Positions 29,100-40,675 of a stretch of DNA of 64,000 nucleotides are shown piece after piece. The stretch's first letter is position 1, and each line of letters opens with the position of its first letter. Position numbers and translations under genes: made by a program. Source of the DNA: Channallabes apus. Its lineage: Eukaryota; Chordata; Actinopteri; Siluriformes; Clariidae. The DNA lies in assembly GCA_030522415.1 (NCBI GenBank), contig CM060109.1:24155301-24219300 (forward strand), in the 5' to 3' direction. The notes beneath the pieces are model-generated. The model saw only the letters and a program-made list of their open reading frames with translations. It was not told the origin of the DNA and ran no database searches.

Positions 29100-31950
29100 A
29101 TAAGTAAATAAATAAAATGCTCTTGCTGCTTAAGATACAGCACCTAGGATTTATTTTGTTAAAAAAAAAATCATAATAATATGTTTCTGCCGCTGTGATT
29201 TATCCTGACATTAGGCCATTTTCACATTACACATTTTTTTCTGCTTAATTTAGTGTTAACAGGGTCATTCTAAGCTGACCCTGGTTTTATCAGAACCATC
29301 AAAGGCGAAACCTTGGCATATGAATTGTATTCAGTTTTAAAGGTAAGTTCTAAGGCAAGTAAATTTGTATACAAATTATTTATTGGGATATGAATTTTCC
29401 CATAAGAAATAATGTAAATACAGATAATCTATCCAGCACCCAAAAATATTAGCAATATTACAAAAAATCATAGCCTTTGAACACATGCCAAAACCAAACT
29501 GCTCCTGGATCTACACACAAATTAGCCGGTGTACGGTTCGATTAGTTTGTTCGTATACTGAAAATGCTTTGTATGCCGATGCAAATTCTTGCAAAATTTT
29601 ACTTTTTAAGGTGAAAATTCATAAAGGAGGGAATTCATATGCTAAGGTTCCATTGTACAGAACAAATATTCAACTGCTGCAATACAATTCTTATCATTTC
29701 ACAGATTTGGAAAGATAATTATTGTATCCAACATCAACCAACAGAATGAAAAACTTTGGCTGGAATTCCTATTCAATATGCTGAATGATAAGAAACTTAC
29801 TGCAGCTTCAGTGGATTTTTTTGGGAAAACGTCCTTAATGTTATTATTTATAATATTGATGGATGATAGTGATCGTGAAGAAAGCGATTATGATGATGAT
29901 GTTGTTGATGACGATGTTTTATTGGATGGTTCTGGGACACTGCTCGAGATCCTTAAAAACATAACATACTAGGCCCACTACCTTGATGAAGCCAATCCTG
30001 TTCAATTGCCGTAGCACTTTTGACCGTCCCTACTTACCCTTCCTACGCCCTTTTACGTCACCTGTCTATTAGGTTTAAATTGGTGAGTGAATAGCTAGAT
30101 CTGTCTGCTGTGCTTCGAGATTCCTGATGAATGCTTGCTGATTTGGAGACACACACACACACACACACACGATGAAGTGTCAAGGAGGTATTTAAGTTCT
30201 AAGTCAAATGCTCACTCAACCCACTATCATCTACGTCAAAAAGCATGAGGGGAAACAACAGGGGGAACATTTACAGATATCTGTTGATGCACCATAGGAA
30301 GTATTGCCACATAAGGAATGAGGAAGGACTTAGAGAGAAGGGGAACAAAGAGAAAGTTAACACATTCTAGGGAAATTATTAGAAAACACTAACACTATTT
30401 GTAGGGAAACATGTAGTGATGTCATTGGCTCTTACTGTATCTGATCACTGACATTTAAGGAGTTTGAACTGAGAGCAATTAGTTCAAACTGAAGATCTTA
30501 CCTCTATTACCCGCATGGAAAATAGTGCAAACTACTCGTTTCCTTTAGACCTGCCTGGACCATTCAAATACTAGCAATGACAATGAGTCACACACTGTTA
30601 TAAGTGTTGCAGAAAAACACCAGTGTAAGAACAACAACAGGTTTTTTACAAATATCAGTTACTTTACCCTCAAATTTGTTCTTCAACCTCAAATGCATAT
30701 CAAATACATATTTTCCTGAACACAAAAATACATGTCATACTCAATTAACTACAATTCCATTTGGCCAACGTTATTACAAGGATTCTGTCAGAGATAAAGG
30801 TTTTACTAACTCTTTCAACTATACACATTTTTATCATTTTGTAAAGCTATTAATGGAAGTGCACACACCATCAACGCTAAAATCAGTCAATACCCGGGTA
30901 GCATGATAGGTCCAAGACCTGCTAGATTAAATCTCACAGCTCGCTTGAAGATGTTGTAAATACCTCAGAAGAAAAAGTAAAAGAAAAACTAATTACTGAA
31001 CACCTAACATTGTACGCTACCAGAGGTTGTACTAGGAATTGAACTCACTAAAGTTATTGCAACTATGAGTTTGTTATATGTTTGCCATGTGGTTTGGAAT
31101 GTGGCCCTAATGTGTCTGTAAGATTAATCTTTGCAGTGGAAAATGGCTTAGCACTGGCTACATAACGAGACCAACATGCAATAACATTTTCCTATCAACG
31201 AGCCTGGAATGCCTCTACAGATACAAAATACATTATTAAATATAAAGTGTATTCAACTCCTATTGGTGCTGTGTTTCACCCTCTGGTCTGTCAAGTCCAA
31301 CAAGTCATATAAACGAGTCTGTTCATGTTTCAGCAAAGCAGGGTTACATTAATAGTAACCTATCATTATGCTTCAGTCTTAAAGTAAAAGTGCATTATAA
31401 GTATACCACATGATAGGAGGACTGTATTGAAGGTGATGCAAAAGTGGGCACAACTTATTTATTACATAGGTTGCTCAAATCGCACAGTTCCTATCAAAAG
31501 TAATGCATTTGTGTTATTATTGAAATTAATCGTTGATCCCAATCCTCAAATCCTCTTTGAAAATCCTGTTGTCATAGCTGATGGTCTCCCACGGTTTGGT
31601 TTGTCTTCAGTGTTGGTTTCCACTTCTTTAAACATCTTCATGCATGTCTGCACATTACAATAGGAACTACTGTACATTGTTCTAGCTGTGTACTGTAGCT
31701 GCATTTGTGTGGATCACATGGTTTTAGGGCTAGGTAACTCTGTAACATGTAGTGTTGCATATCTATAAATAGTTCTAACATTATAGTAATAGCAGTGTTT
31801 TGAAAAAGTCAGTTACAGACAAATATACTGTAGTCTATTAAATACAAGCATTCTTAGCTTTAGACTTCTTTAGAAGATTTAAAAAAAAAAAATCTGTTTA
31901 TCTACAATTAAAATATTTTTTTCTTGCAAATTCTTGTATTTATCTAATTA
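29100..31950. other. intergenic, nothing recognised
   Basis: Between the PIKFYVE upstream region and the 3' end of the CFAP97-domain gene. AT-rich; a short (CA)n at 30,151-30,171; no supported gene or repeat family. Confidence 0.6.
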
Positions 31951-31959
31951 TTCATTTTC

Positions 31960-32028
31960 TTATCTCATGTGTTTTGCCTTCCCTTTAGATAACCCCATGG
32001 TCTTCTGTGGCAAAGCGTCTACAGGTGG
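31960..32028 (-). CDS. CFAP97-domain gene exon 5 (terminal, tentative)
   Basis: 69 nt including the TAA stop; acceptor TATATAG. The C terminus is not conserved in the family, so this exon rests on splice phase alone. Confidence 0.55.
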   Translation of the reverse strand, partial: PPVDALPQKTMGLSKGKAKHMR

Positions 32029-33223
32029 CTATATAGTGCAGAGAAAACAATCAATAATCTGCACATGGAATACAAATAATCAATAACATTGTACTCAAAA
32101 AATGATGATGATGTTTAGGCGATGACTGACAGATAATACAGTGCCTAATGGTACTTCATACCTTACCTGAACATGTCTTAATGGTGGAAATCGCCCAAGG
32201 CTCTTCATATGATCAAGGGTTTTTAACCACTGTTCATTCCACCCTTCCACACTGTAGTACGACGTGCACTGTGATAATCGTCTGAGGATAATTTTATTAG
32301 TCTTCACAATTTCAAGCAGTGCTTCTTGCCTTTTGTCTGTGTCATGCCTGAGTATGAGGTATATTTGCTTTAGGAGATATGCTTTAATTGAATTTAAAAC
32401 AGAGGCAGTGGTCCTGTGTTAGGGACGGTTGCCAGTTTAAATCCCAGGACTATAAAATGCTTACCTTTTATTCACATACTCATTTCTGCAGTCAATTCGC
32501 CCAGCAGTTTGCTTGATGTGGGTTATTTTATTCAGTAGTATATGATTTTCTCTTTGGATCTTTGAAACTCGCTCTTCCTCCATCTGGTGAATTAGAGCAT
32601 GCATTATTATTACTATTATTATTTTTTGGTTGAGCACATATACACACACATACACACACTCACACTATGAGCAATTTGGGAATGCTAATTAGCCTAACCT
32701 GCATGTCTTTGTACTGTGGGAGGAAACAGGAGTACCCGGAGGAAACACACCAAGGACAGGGAGAACATACAAACTCCATGCACACAGAGACGGGAATTGA
32801 GCCTGGCTGGGAATCGAACCGGACCCTGGAGGTGCACCACCTTTACCTAATTACATTCTTCCATATTCTTTATTTCATATTTTTCTATGTCTTTAGCAGT
32901 GTTCGACAATGCAGAAAAAAACACTGAATTATAAAGTGTATCCAGACTTTTGACTGGTAATGTACATTCTAAAAAAAATTAGGTCGAACACTGAGCTCTA
33001 TATTATCCAACTAAGGAAAGCATAAAAGAGTGTTTGAAAAGTGTCTTAGCTTATCAGGAAACCTGTAGGTGTGTATAATATTAGGCACAGTTGAGCATCC
33101 CTGATGTTATTTAAAGGTGATGCAACATTGATGAGAATTATTTATATCCTCATTCGAATGCTGAAGTGAAAGAAAGCTGTTTAGCAAAGTTCATTTATTT
33201 GTTCACTTACAGTAACCACCGAC

Positions 33224-33255
<32 letters not shown>

Positions 33256-33792
33256 AATTCATCTACCTAAAATGCTTTTGGACAGGGAGATGAAACCAGA
33301 TAACCCAGAAGACGGGGAGAACAAGTGATCCTCCACACAGACAATTACCTTCAAAAGGTTTACGTATGAACTCTGCAGTTTCTGTATCAGAAATAAGAAC
33401 TACCCAAAGAACCAAAGAAGGCTTAATTTGTTGGTTTTTAACAAAGGTTTATACAATGATTAAACAATGAATTATTTCTCTTACCATTTTCTTTTTCCTT
33501 TTCGCAAGAATGTGACCGTAGATCTTAGGTGGAGACGTGTTAACCTTTGCCTTCGTAGACTGAATCTTTAAAAGTAACACAGTGCATGACTTGAGTAATC
33601 TGTATACACAGTAACAATGAGTTGCTCTTATTTTAGTTTTTTTGGCTTTTCACTGAAAAGGAAATACATGTATCAGTGTATTGCAGAATGTCATACCTTT
33701 TTATCGTGTATGTCATAGCTGCTCTTATCCCACCTGTACTGGAGGTATTTGCTTGCGCATGGTTGCAGAGATTGGTGAGCTTTATGTTCCAT
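31960..33792 (-). CDS. CFAP97-domain protein (CFAP97D2-like), five exons, complete
   Basis: Five minus-strand exons (33,792-33,697; 33,565-33,485; 32,583-32,465; 32,347-32,167; 32,028-31,960) join in phase to 181 residues. The N terminus SLQPCASKYLQYRWDKSSYD, the KVNTSPPK block, the EEERVSKIQRENHILLNKI helix, the RNEY motif and KRQEALLEIVKTNKIILRRL follow the order of the CFAP97/hemingway domain. Members are linked to axoneme assembly, cilia and sperm flagella. The start is the ATG in CCACCATGG context at 33,792. The fifth exon (PPVDALPQKTMGLSKGKAKH, then a stop) is the least certain. It lies in tandem with PIKFYVE, same strand, upstream of it. CFAP97D1 is the alternative family member. Confidence 0.82.
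32167..32347 (-). CDS. CFAP97-domain gene exon 4
   Basis: 181 nt, phase 2 to 0, coding HDTDKRQEALLEIVKTNKII and a tail ending FPPLRHVQ. Donor GTAAGG. Confidence 0.82.
32465..32583 (-). CDS. CFAP97-domain gene exon 3
   Basis: 119 nt, phase 0 to 2, coding the central helix and RNEYVNK. Acceptor CACCAG, donor GTAAGC. A SINE fragment lies about 55 bases upstream of it in the intron. Confidence 0.85.
32640..32845 (-). mobile_element. DANA/Mermaid-like SINE fragment (minus)
   Basis: Central part and head of the SINE in the second intron of the CFAP97-domain gene; the tail third is missing. Confidence 0.8.
33223..33340 (-). mobile_element. degraded SINE fragment next to C-run
   Basis: A run of about 18 C followed by CA repeats and an eroded SINE body (GGGGAGAACAAGTGATCCTC). 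Confidence 0.4.
33485..33565 (-). CDS. CFAP97-domain gene exon 2
   Basis: 81 nt, 27 residues (IQSTKAKVNTSPPKIYGHIL...), phase 0, donor GTAAGA. Confidence 0.82.
33697..33792 (-). CDS. CFAP97-domain gene exon 1 (coding)
   Basis: 96 nt from the ATG, 32 residues, phase 0, donor GTATGA. Confidence 0.82.
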
Positions 33793-33849
33793 GGTGGTTG
33801 TGTGAGTCAAACCTCCAGCAGAGGAAACAAGCACGACATAAACTGATCA

Positions 33850-35418
33850 AAGACCTTAGTGCAGACTGGTTGGAGTCTACCATGTGGATGTTGTCATGAC
33901 AGTCACAGAGAAGCAGAAATACTGCGACACATTGTCTCTGACACAATGAGCTACATCATAGGGATTAATTTATAGATGTATATGTATGAATGCTGACTAT
34001 GGTCAGGTAATATGTTCAGGTTAAAGCTTTGAGACAACAAACAAAGCTTCCAGAAATTGCCCTCTTATCCATATAAAGCTTGTCCTAGTTAATGTTCCTC
34101 TCCAATCGGGATTTTCAGTGTCCTGAAAGTGCATTAGACCAGAAGGCAGAACAAGAAAGTGGAGTTAATGTGAACAAAATGGAACACACGTACCTGGCCC
34201 TGATATGTCACACAGCATCTAAAGCCTAAATTTGTGAGTTAGTTCTGTTTTTAGACGTTTCTCATACCCCCACATTCCAAGGACAGAGAAGTGGTGACTT
34301 GCTCTCAGTAACCATTTGCATTTCTGTAAGAATCTGCATACATCTAGAGGGGCAGATTTGGAGTACGATGTAGCTGATGGTGAGTCACATTTTACTGTTC
34401 ATCATTAGTCTACAGGAAGACTGTACGCCTGCAAAGCTCTGCTTGATTGAATTCAGGTTTTAATACATTTATTGGACTTTGGCAAAGATGCCGTGACTCA
34501 GGTTTAGTTCCTCAGGGACCTGAAAAGCTGTTTGTTTGCAAAAACTAATTCCAAGACTGTTTATTTCAGATGTTCCACAGATGCAGAGTTACAGATGAGT
34601 GAAATATTTGTTAAATTTGTACTGACTGGCTGTTACTAAATAATTGCGTGGAATAACAACAGCATCATTATCGTCTTCATCATCATCATCATTGGGGCTA
34701 CACGGAACTTATAACACTTAATGTAAGACAGGTGCAGAGTGTCATGTGGCAGTATAAACAAGTTTTAATCTAACGTGCATGTGTTCGTGTGTGTTTTGTG
34801 AATAAGGATTATCAGCTATGGAGACAGTTTCTGAGAAACGTTTGTCATTACAGGGACTATAATAAACAGAAATGCAAACAAAGGTTGTATTATATACTTG
34901 AAGTCCTTCAGTTATGATTAACATATTAGCTCAGCTATTTTTTTATGAACAGATTTCTCACTGTGTGGTCAGTGGTTATTGAAATGCAAGCTACTGAGTG
35001 CACAAATAGTGCAGGGTTGAACAGCAGTATAGCAACACCGCCCTCTTTTGGTTGCATTGGTGTATTGCACAACCAACTACATGATTTTCAGGATGACTCA
35101 CAGCAGCTTAGGAACATCATATTACAGTATATGGGAATTGTTTCATTTTTTTCTGACTCAATTTTTATTTTTTATGTTTTAGACAAACTCCACACACTGC
35201 ACCTTTAAACAATATGATGAAATACATAAACATGATGAAAGACCAAAAACAACAACATAAAAATAACTAGGAAAGAATTACCAGGTGCTTTCAACACAAT
35301 GCCTTTACTATTATTCATAGATTGTATTGGACTTTTTTTTTTTTAGTTTGTTTGTTTGGAGACAAAAATTAAATAAAACTTTTCAGATATTAAGGTTTTA
35401 ATCAGTTTTTGGGCCAAT
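33850..35418. other. intergenic, nothing recognised
   Basis: Upstream of the CFAP97-domain gene. No credible exon; a (CAT)n-like stretch near 34,677-34,692. The promoter of that gene should lie near 33.8-34.0 kb but shows no clear element. Confidence 0.5.
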
Positions 35419-35430
35419 ACTAATGCTTAG

Positions 35431-35807
35431 GGCGGCACGGTGGTGTAGTGGTTAGCACTGTCGCCTTGCACCGCCAGGGTCTGGGTTCGATTCCCCGGCC
35501 AGGCTCGATTCCCGTCTCTGTGTGCATGGAGTTTGCATGTTCTCCCCGTGCTTGGTGGGTTTTCTCCGGGTACTCCGGTTTCCTCCCACAATCCAAAGAC
35601 ATGTAGGTTAGGTTAATTGACATTCCAAATTGCCCGTAGTGTGTGAATGAGTGTGTGTATGTGAGTATGTGTGTGTGCCCTGCGATGGATTGGCACCCTG
35701 TCCAGGGTGTACCCTGCCTTGTGCCCTAAGTTTCCTGGGATAGGCTCCAGGCCCCCGCGACCCTGTATATAAGGATAAAGCGGTATAGAAAATGAATGAA
35801 TGAATGA
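35431..35807 (+). mobile_element. DANA/Mermaid-like SINE (plus, complete)
   Basis: Full-length, from GGCGGCACGGTGGTGTAGTG to an (ATGA)n tail, with a perfect 12-bp duplication ACTAATGCTTAG (35,419-35,430; 35,808-35,819). A recent insertion. Confidence 0.95.
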
Positions 35808-35819
35808 ACTAATGCTTAG

Positions 35820-35972
35820 TGGTTAGCATAGTCGCCTTGCACCTCCAGGGACCATGTTCGATTCCCCCACCTCGGGTCTGTATGCATGGGATGTGCATGC
35901 TCTCCCTGTGCTTGGTGAATCCAGAATCCAGAATCCCCTGTGACCCTGTATACCAATAAAGCAGAATAGATG
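35820..35972 (+). mobile_element. older SINE copy with internal deletion (plus)
   Basis: It starts at TGGTTAGCATAGTCGCCTTG directly after the duplication of the younger copy and jumps from CTGTGCTTGGTGAAT to CCCCTGTGACCCTGTATAC, so the middle is missing. The same family as its neighbour. Confidence 0.85.
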
Positions 35973-35979
35973 GTGAGTA

Positions 35980-36790
35980 TGTAATCTGTTTTTTTTTTTG
36001 GCCTTTGTATCATGTTTAGCTTATTGTAAGGATTTAAAGGTCATATTGGACATTTAGACATATTGTTGCCGTCCTACTTGCTATTGTATAAGTACAAGAT
36101 AAAAAACTTTGAAGGGTTAAATTGAGAGAAAAAAAAACATGTTTCTAGATCCATTTGTTGCCATGGGTCATATAGAATCACATATAGAGTACACAAGTTA
36201 AACAACATTCACTGTTCACCTCGTGTCTGGATAGAAATGGTACTCCTGCCTGCCAAGAGACATACATGTCAAATGTCGTCAAACCAGGATGCCAGGCATG
36301 AAAAAAGTGTGACCACACAGTCATTAGCATCAGCCACAGCCAATCAGGAGACGGAGAGAATGAGAGCCAGTGTGAGAGAAAAGAAAGCAAATAAGAGGAC
36401 TGACAGTGTTTCATATTATATCATTAGAGAAAAACTGCGAGATCTTTTCTTGAGCTTTTGCTGAACATCTATTAGCTCTCGAATTTTATTTGAAGGTGGA
36501 AATGATAGACGATAGTCAGCCAATTTATCCCTCATGTGCTAGAGGACCATGGTAGCTGGTACCGACTAACGAGAGGTACTGTATTTCTCCGTACTGTATT
36601 TTAACCTTGGTTCTATCAAGAGAGAGTGAGTGCCTTCTGTATGCCTGATCTGTGACATTTTAGCATGAACATTACCAACAGCCTGTATGTGTGGTAGTCT
36701 ATAGAACAAAATGCCCAGATCTGAGAATTAAAGAGTGGGGAACACTGGTTTGGTTAAAATATTAATATAGGAATCAGATCACATTCTAGT
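35980..36790. other. intergenic, nothing recognised
   Basis: No gene or named repeat. Confidence 0.5.
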
Positions 36791-36959
36791 AGGGATGTAA
36801 CGGTATCAAAACTTCATGGTACGGTGTGAATGTGGTTTGTTTGTTAACAATAAAAATGATGAATACAATGACAGAAGGGTACAAAAGGTATTAACATACA
36901 CGATATAAAAAGCTTTGAATTTAAATGAGTGATAGTGATACTAGAGTGATACTAAAAAC

Positions 36960-38989
36960 ACACTCAGAACACACTTGCTAGACTTGCTAAAGATTTAGAA
37001 TCAGAAATGCTTTAATAATCTCAGGGAGAAATTATTTTGTTACTCCAAATATACAGACAACATTTCATACAAACAACATACTGTATATTCAGAACAAAAA
37101 TATAAACAACTATGTACATATATAAATGCAACCAACCTGTCTGCTTCTTGTCTGCCTTTTACTCCCTCTTCATCTCGGTCTTCCTCACTCCTGGCCACAT
37201 CCTCACATACACCCTAATCAAAACATATAAAATGAATTTGTGAAATTGATATAAACACACCATACACACGTGTGCACCTGAGATGGAAATAAGCACCACC
37301 CATGACACAAACACACACACAGCCCCTCTTCCTTCATAAACCTCTTTTACAAACTGTAACATTCATTTAATTGCTCACCTGTGAACCTTCCTGTGCTGCC
37401 TCTGAAACCAATGCCACCAGCAACGTCCTCTCCTAAACAAGGTTGCAGTGGTACTGTAATAGGTTCAAACAGTTACAACTGTGGCACTAGAAAACCTCAG
37501 TGAATATTGAAAAGTAATACAATCAAATAAATGCAAACAGCATCTAATGGTAATAGGCTACTGTTGTTTAATGTCAACATTTTTCAACCTTCATCTCTCA
37601 ACTTCACTTACAGGATTTATCTTGAAAAAGGTGTCAATCTTCTCCTGCCTCTTTCTTTTCTGCATCTTAATGATACTGCGTGACAAAAGGACAGTGGTAA
37701 CTTGATACTGTAGTGGCATGGGTCCGACAGTGGCATGGGTCCGACAGTGGCATATGGGTCCGACAGTGGCATGGGTCCGACAGTCGCATATGGGTCCGAC
37801 AGTGTCATGGGTCCGACAGTGGCATATGGGTCCGACAGTCGCATATGGGTCCGACAGTGGCATGAGTCCGACAGTGGCATATGGGTCCGACAGTGTCATG
37901 GGTCCGACAGTGTCATGGGTCCGACAGTGGCATGAGTCCGACAGTGGCATATGGGTCCGACAGTGTCATGTGGGTCCGACAGTGTCATGGGTCCGACAGT
38001 GGCATGTGGGTCCGACAGTGTCATGGGTCCGACAGTCGCATGTGGGTCCGACAGTGTCATGGGTCCGACAGTCGCATGTGGGTCCGACAGTGGCATGTGG
38101 GTCCGACACGACTGTGACTGTTACATTTTTCTCACCAAAAAAAAGTCCTCACAAAAAGCTTTTTCTAAATAATAATAATATAAACAAAAGTATAATAATA
38201 TAAATAATAGTATAAATAATTTAACAATTTACTGTTTTTAAACATTAAAATAATATACACATTAAAATATTATTCTTCCAGTCAACACGTATGCAAACTG
38301 ACACTCACTTTTTTCTCCTCAACAGATACAAACACAACAGCAAGTCAGCCAATGAACAAACAATGCTCAAAATATCAAAATCAATTGCACTGGCAATAAA
38401 CCCATAACTACATTGCTTAACATTGTCAATTTGTCCCTCCTCATCACTTTCCTGCCTTCTTCATCACACTTACTTTATGCATCGCCACACACACATAACC
38501 GAATTTAGCTACTGAACACTATCCCAATTAGCAACTGCCATTAGTCTACAAAACGACATATAATACAGAAAACATTCGACATGTCAACAAAACATAAACA
38601 GAACATCTTCCCAAACATATATCAAGCTTATTTAAAAACCTCAAAATCATAAACATTCAAAGTACCTGGAAAACGGAGATGTAAATAATCATAACTATAA
38701 GTTCCCGCCTCCTCTGCACGAGCTGACCGATAAATCTAACACACCAACAGAGGCAAGACTGACAGGCAGAACAGCCAATCATCAGCCGGTGTCATGTTTG
38801 TGAGGGAGGGAGAGGAGAGCTGAAGCGAGTGTAGACACAGAGCGGTCAGAGAAACGGAGGAGCGAATGCGAAGGCGTTTGTTCAAAACTGCGGGAAAACT
38901 GTAGAAACAGTGTGGGTGTTGAACCCTCTCACCGGGAAAAGTGTGGGTGTTAAAACCCCCACATCCCCCACGGGTGCGACGCCCCTGAC
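36960..38989 (-). mobile_element. nested hAT-type (TTF-like) transposon 5' part, minus strand
   Basis: The right edge reads CAGGGGCGTCGCACCCGTGG on the minus strand, a hAT-like terminus. Downstream on that strand are a GC-richer promoter-like zone (38,690-38,930), the minisatellite, then an ATG exon (37,663 to about 37,610: MQKRKRQEKIDTFFKINP, donor GTAAGT) and further short exons (37,432-37,379: ERTLLVALVSEAAQEGSQ, donor GTGAGC; and about 37,214-37,138). This looks like the N terminus of a TTF/ZMYM-type hAT transposase; the rest is missing. Confidence 0.5.
37712..38107. repeat. 22-unit minisatellite of 17 and 19 bp variants
   Basis: Consensus AGTGGCATGGGTCCGAC (17 bp) or AGTGGCATATGGGTCCGAC (19 bp); 11 units of each length, 396 bp in all. 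Variable positions are GG/CG/GT before CAT and the AT, GT or no insert after it. Being near multiples of no single frame, the array gives long spurious ORFs in several frames (GPTVAWVRQ-like). It has no CRISPR character: no spacers. Confidence 0.97.
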
Positions 38990-39259
38990 GGTACGGTATT
39001 TATTGAATCATTTACAGGAAAAACAAAACTAATGAAGAGACTCGAAAAAAGTGCCAGAAGTGTTTATTAAACACTACACAGTACATGAACACTGAACATA
39101 TCAATGGCATACAAATTAGCCATCTATCTGTAAACTTAGAAACAGAAACTTAAATTTTAATAACAAACAATTATTAAACCATGTAAAAAATAAAGTTTCA
39201 ATTTAGTATTCTTGAAAACTCTTGAAAAAAATAAAAATAAATTAAAAAAAATAGCTGCC

Positions 39260-39636
39260 GGCGGCGCGGTGGTGTAGTGGTTAGCACTGTCGCCTTGCAC
39301 CTCCAGGGTCTGGGTTCGATTCCCCGGCCAGGCTCGATTCCCGTCTCTGTGTGCATGGAGTTTGCATGTTCTCCCCGTGCTTGGTGGGTTTCCTCCGGGT
39401 ACTCCGGTTTCCTCCCACAGTCCAAAGATATGCAGGTTAGGCTAATTGGCGTTCCTAAATTGCCCGTAGTGTGTGATTGGGTGTGTGAGTGTGTGTATGT
39501 GTGTGTGCCCTGCGATGGATTGGCACCCTGTCCAGGGTGTACCCCGCCTAGTGCCCGAAGTCTCCTGGGATAGGCTCCAGGTCCCCCGCGACCCTGAACA
39601 CAGGATTAAGCGGTATAGAAAATGAATGAATGAATG
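39260..39636 (+). mobile_element. DANA/Mermaid-like SINE (plus, complete)
   Basis: Full-length copy with a perfect duplication AAAATAGCTGCC (39,248-39,259; 39,637-39,648), nearly identical to the copy at 35,431. Confidence 0.95.
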
Positions 39637-39782
39637 AAAATAGCTGCCTACTTACTGAATGAGTATTTGAGAACACTCAACTCATTCACTCACTTATTCA
39701 GACAGAGACAGGATTTTTTTTCCCTTTCTCGTTTCTTTTCAGAGAGAAACCGAAATGACTCGATAAAACTATAAGGTCTTCT

Positions 39783-40120
39783 GAGAAAAGTTTGCTCAGG
39801 CGAAGGGAGTGAACGGGAGGTAGCGGGAACTACAATTCCCATCAGCCCAGGCGTGGCATCATCCTTTGCGGTCTGTTGTCGCTACAGATCCAGTAATGCA
39901 GAAATGGCGGGTGCTGTTATTAGCGGCGAAGGAAAAGAGATGAAAAGAGTATTTAATCATTATGGAGTATTTAATCATAAGCGGGTTTTAAATCGGATGT
40001 GCGCATTACTGGATCTGTAGCGACAACAGACCGCAAAGGATGATGGCCACGCCTGGGCTGATGGGAATTGTAGTTCCTGCTATCTCCCATTCGCTCCGTT
40101 CGTCTGAGCAAACTTTTCTC
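39783..40120. repeat. long inverted repeat, about 117-bp arms
   Basis: The left arm 39,783-39,899 and right arm 40,003-40,120 are highly similar reverse complements, with a loop of about 103 bases. Each arm holds an ACTACAATTCCCATCAGCCC block, which resembles the vertebrate ZNF143/STAF site core. It belongs to the interior of the hAT-like composite. Confidence 0.92.
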
Positions 40121-40299
40121 ATTTTACCGTCATGCGACCACGGTATTATTGAAATAAATTGTTATTGCGGTATGACGGTATTTACAATACCGTTACATTC
40201 TAGCGAATGATGCATCCACACCGTCCCTTTCTACCTATCTGTTTTTTGTTTTTTTTGATAATATGATTAATCTGGGTGTAATTTCTGCATCAGTTCTGT

Positions 40300-40675
40300 G
40301 TGCTTATGAAGTTTGCATGTTCTCTTCGTGCTTGGTGGGTTTCTGCAATGGATTAGCAGAGTGTACCCCGCCTTGTGCCCTCCACTACCCAGGATAAAGC
40401 GGTATCCATCCATCCATTCATCCAACCTCTCTAGTCCACCTAGGGACCAAAGGTGACCTACGGTCGATATTCAAACACTCATTCCCACATTATGGGCAAT
40501 TTACTAACATCAATTAACCTTTGTTAATTGCATGTATTTGGACTGTTGGAAGAAACCAGAGTACCCATTGGAGACACCTTCATGCACCGGAATAACATGC
40601 ACATAGACCCGAGGCGAGCATCGAACCCGGACCCTGGAAGGCGACAGTGCTAACACTAAGCCACCATGCTGCCAC
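40300..40675. mobile_element. two SINE fragments in opposite orientation
   Basis: 40,300-40,410 is a plus-strand internally deleted copy (GAAGTTTGCATGTTCTCTTC ... GGATAAAGCGGTAT). 40,465-40,672 is a minus-strand copy (TATGGGCAATTTACTAACAT ... AGCCACCATGCTGCC). Confidence 0.75.

Larger units (their letters stand above)
36791..40202. mobile_element. composite hAT-like element with TAACGGTAT ends, containing nested insertions
   Basis: The left end TAGGGATGTAACGGTATC and right end AATACCGTTA(CATTCTAG) are inverted; further copies of the GGTACGGT/ACCGT theme lie inside both ends. CATTCTAG occurs immediately outside the left end and at the right end, a possible 8-bp duplication. Inside are the remnant at 36,960-38,989 with its minisatellite, a SINE at 39,260-39,636 and the long inverted repeat at 39,783-40,120. 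No intact transposase of its own. Confidence 0.6.

Noticed and set aside
35431..35530. tRNA-like head of the SINE as a tRNA gene
   Set aside because: It is repeated many times with target duplications and a SINE body.
37712..38107. CRISPR-like array
   Set aside because: Units are contiguous with no unique spacers, and the DNA is clearly vertebrate.
37718..38203. 161-codon ORF and several overlapping ORFs on both strands
   Set aside because: They are produced by the 17/19-bp minisatellite; the peptides are simple repeats with no other support.
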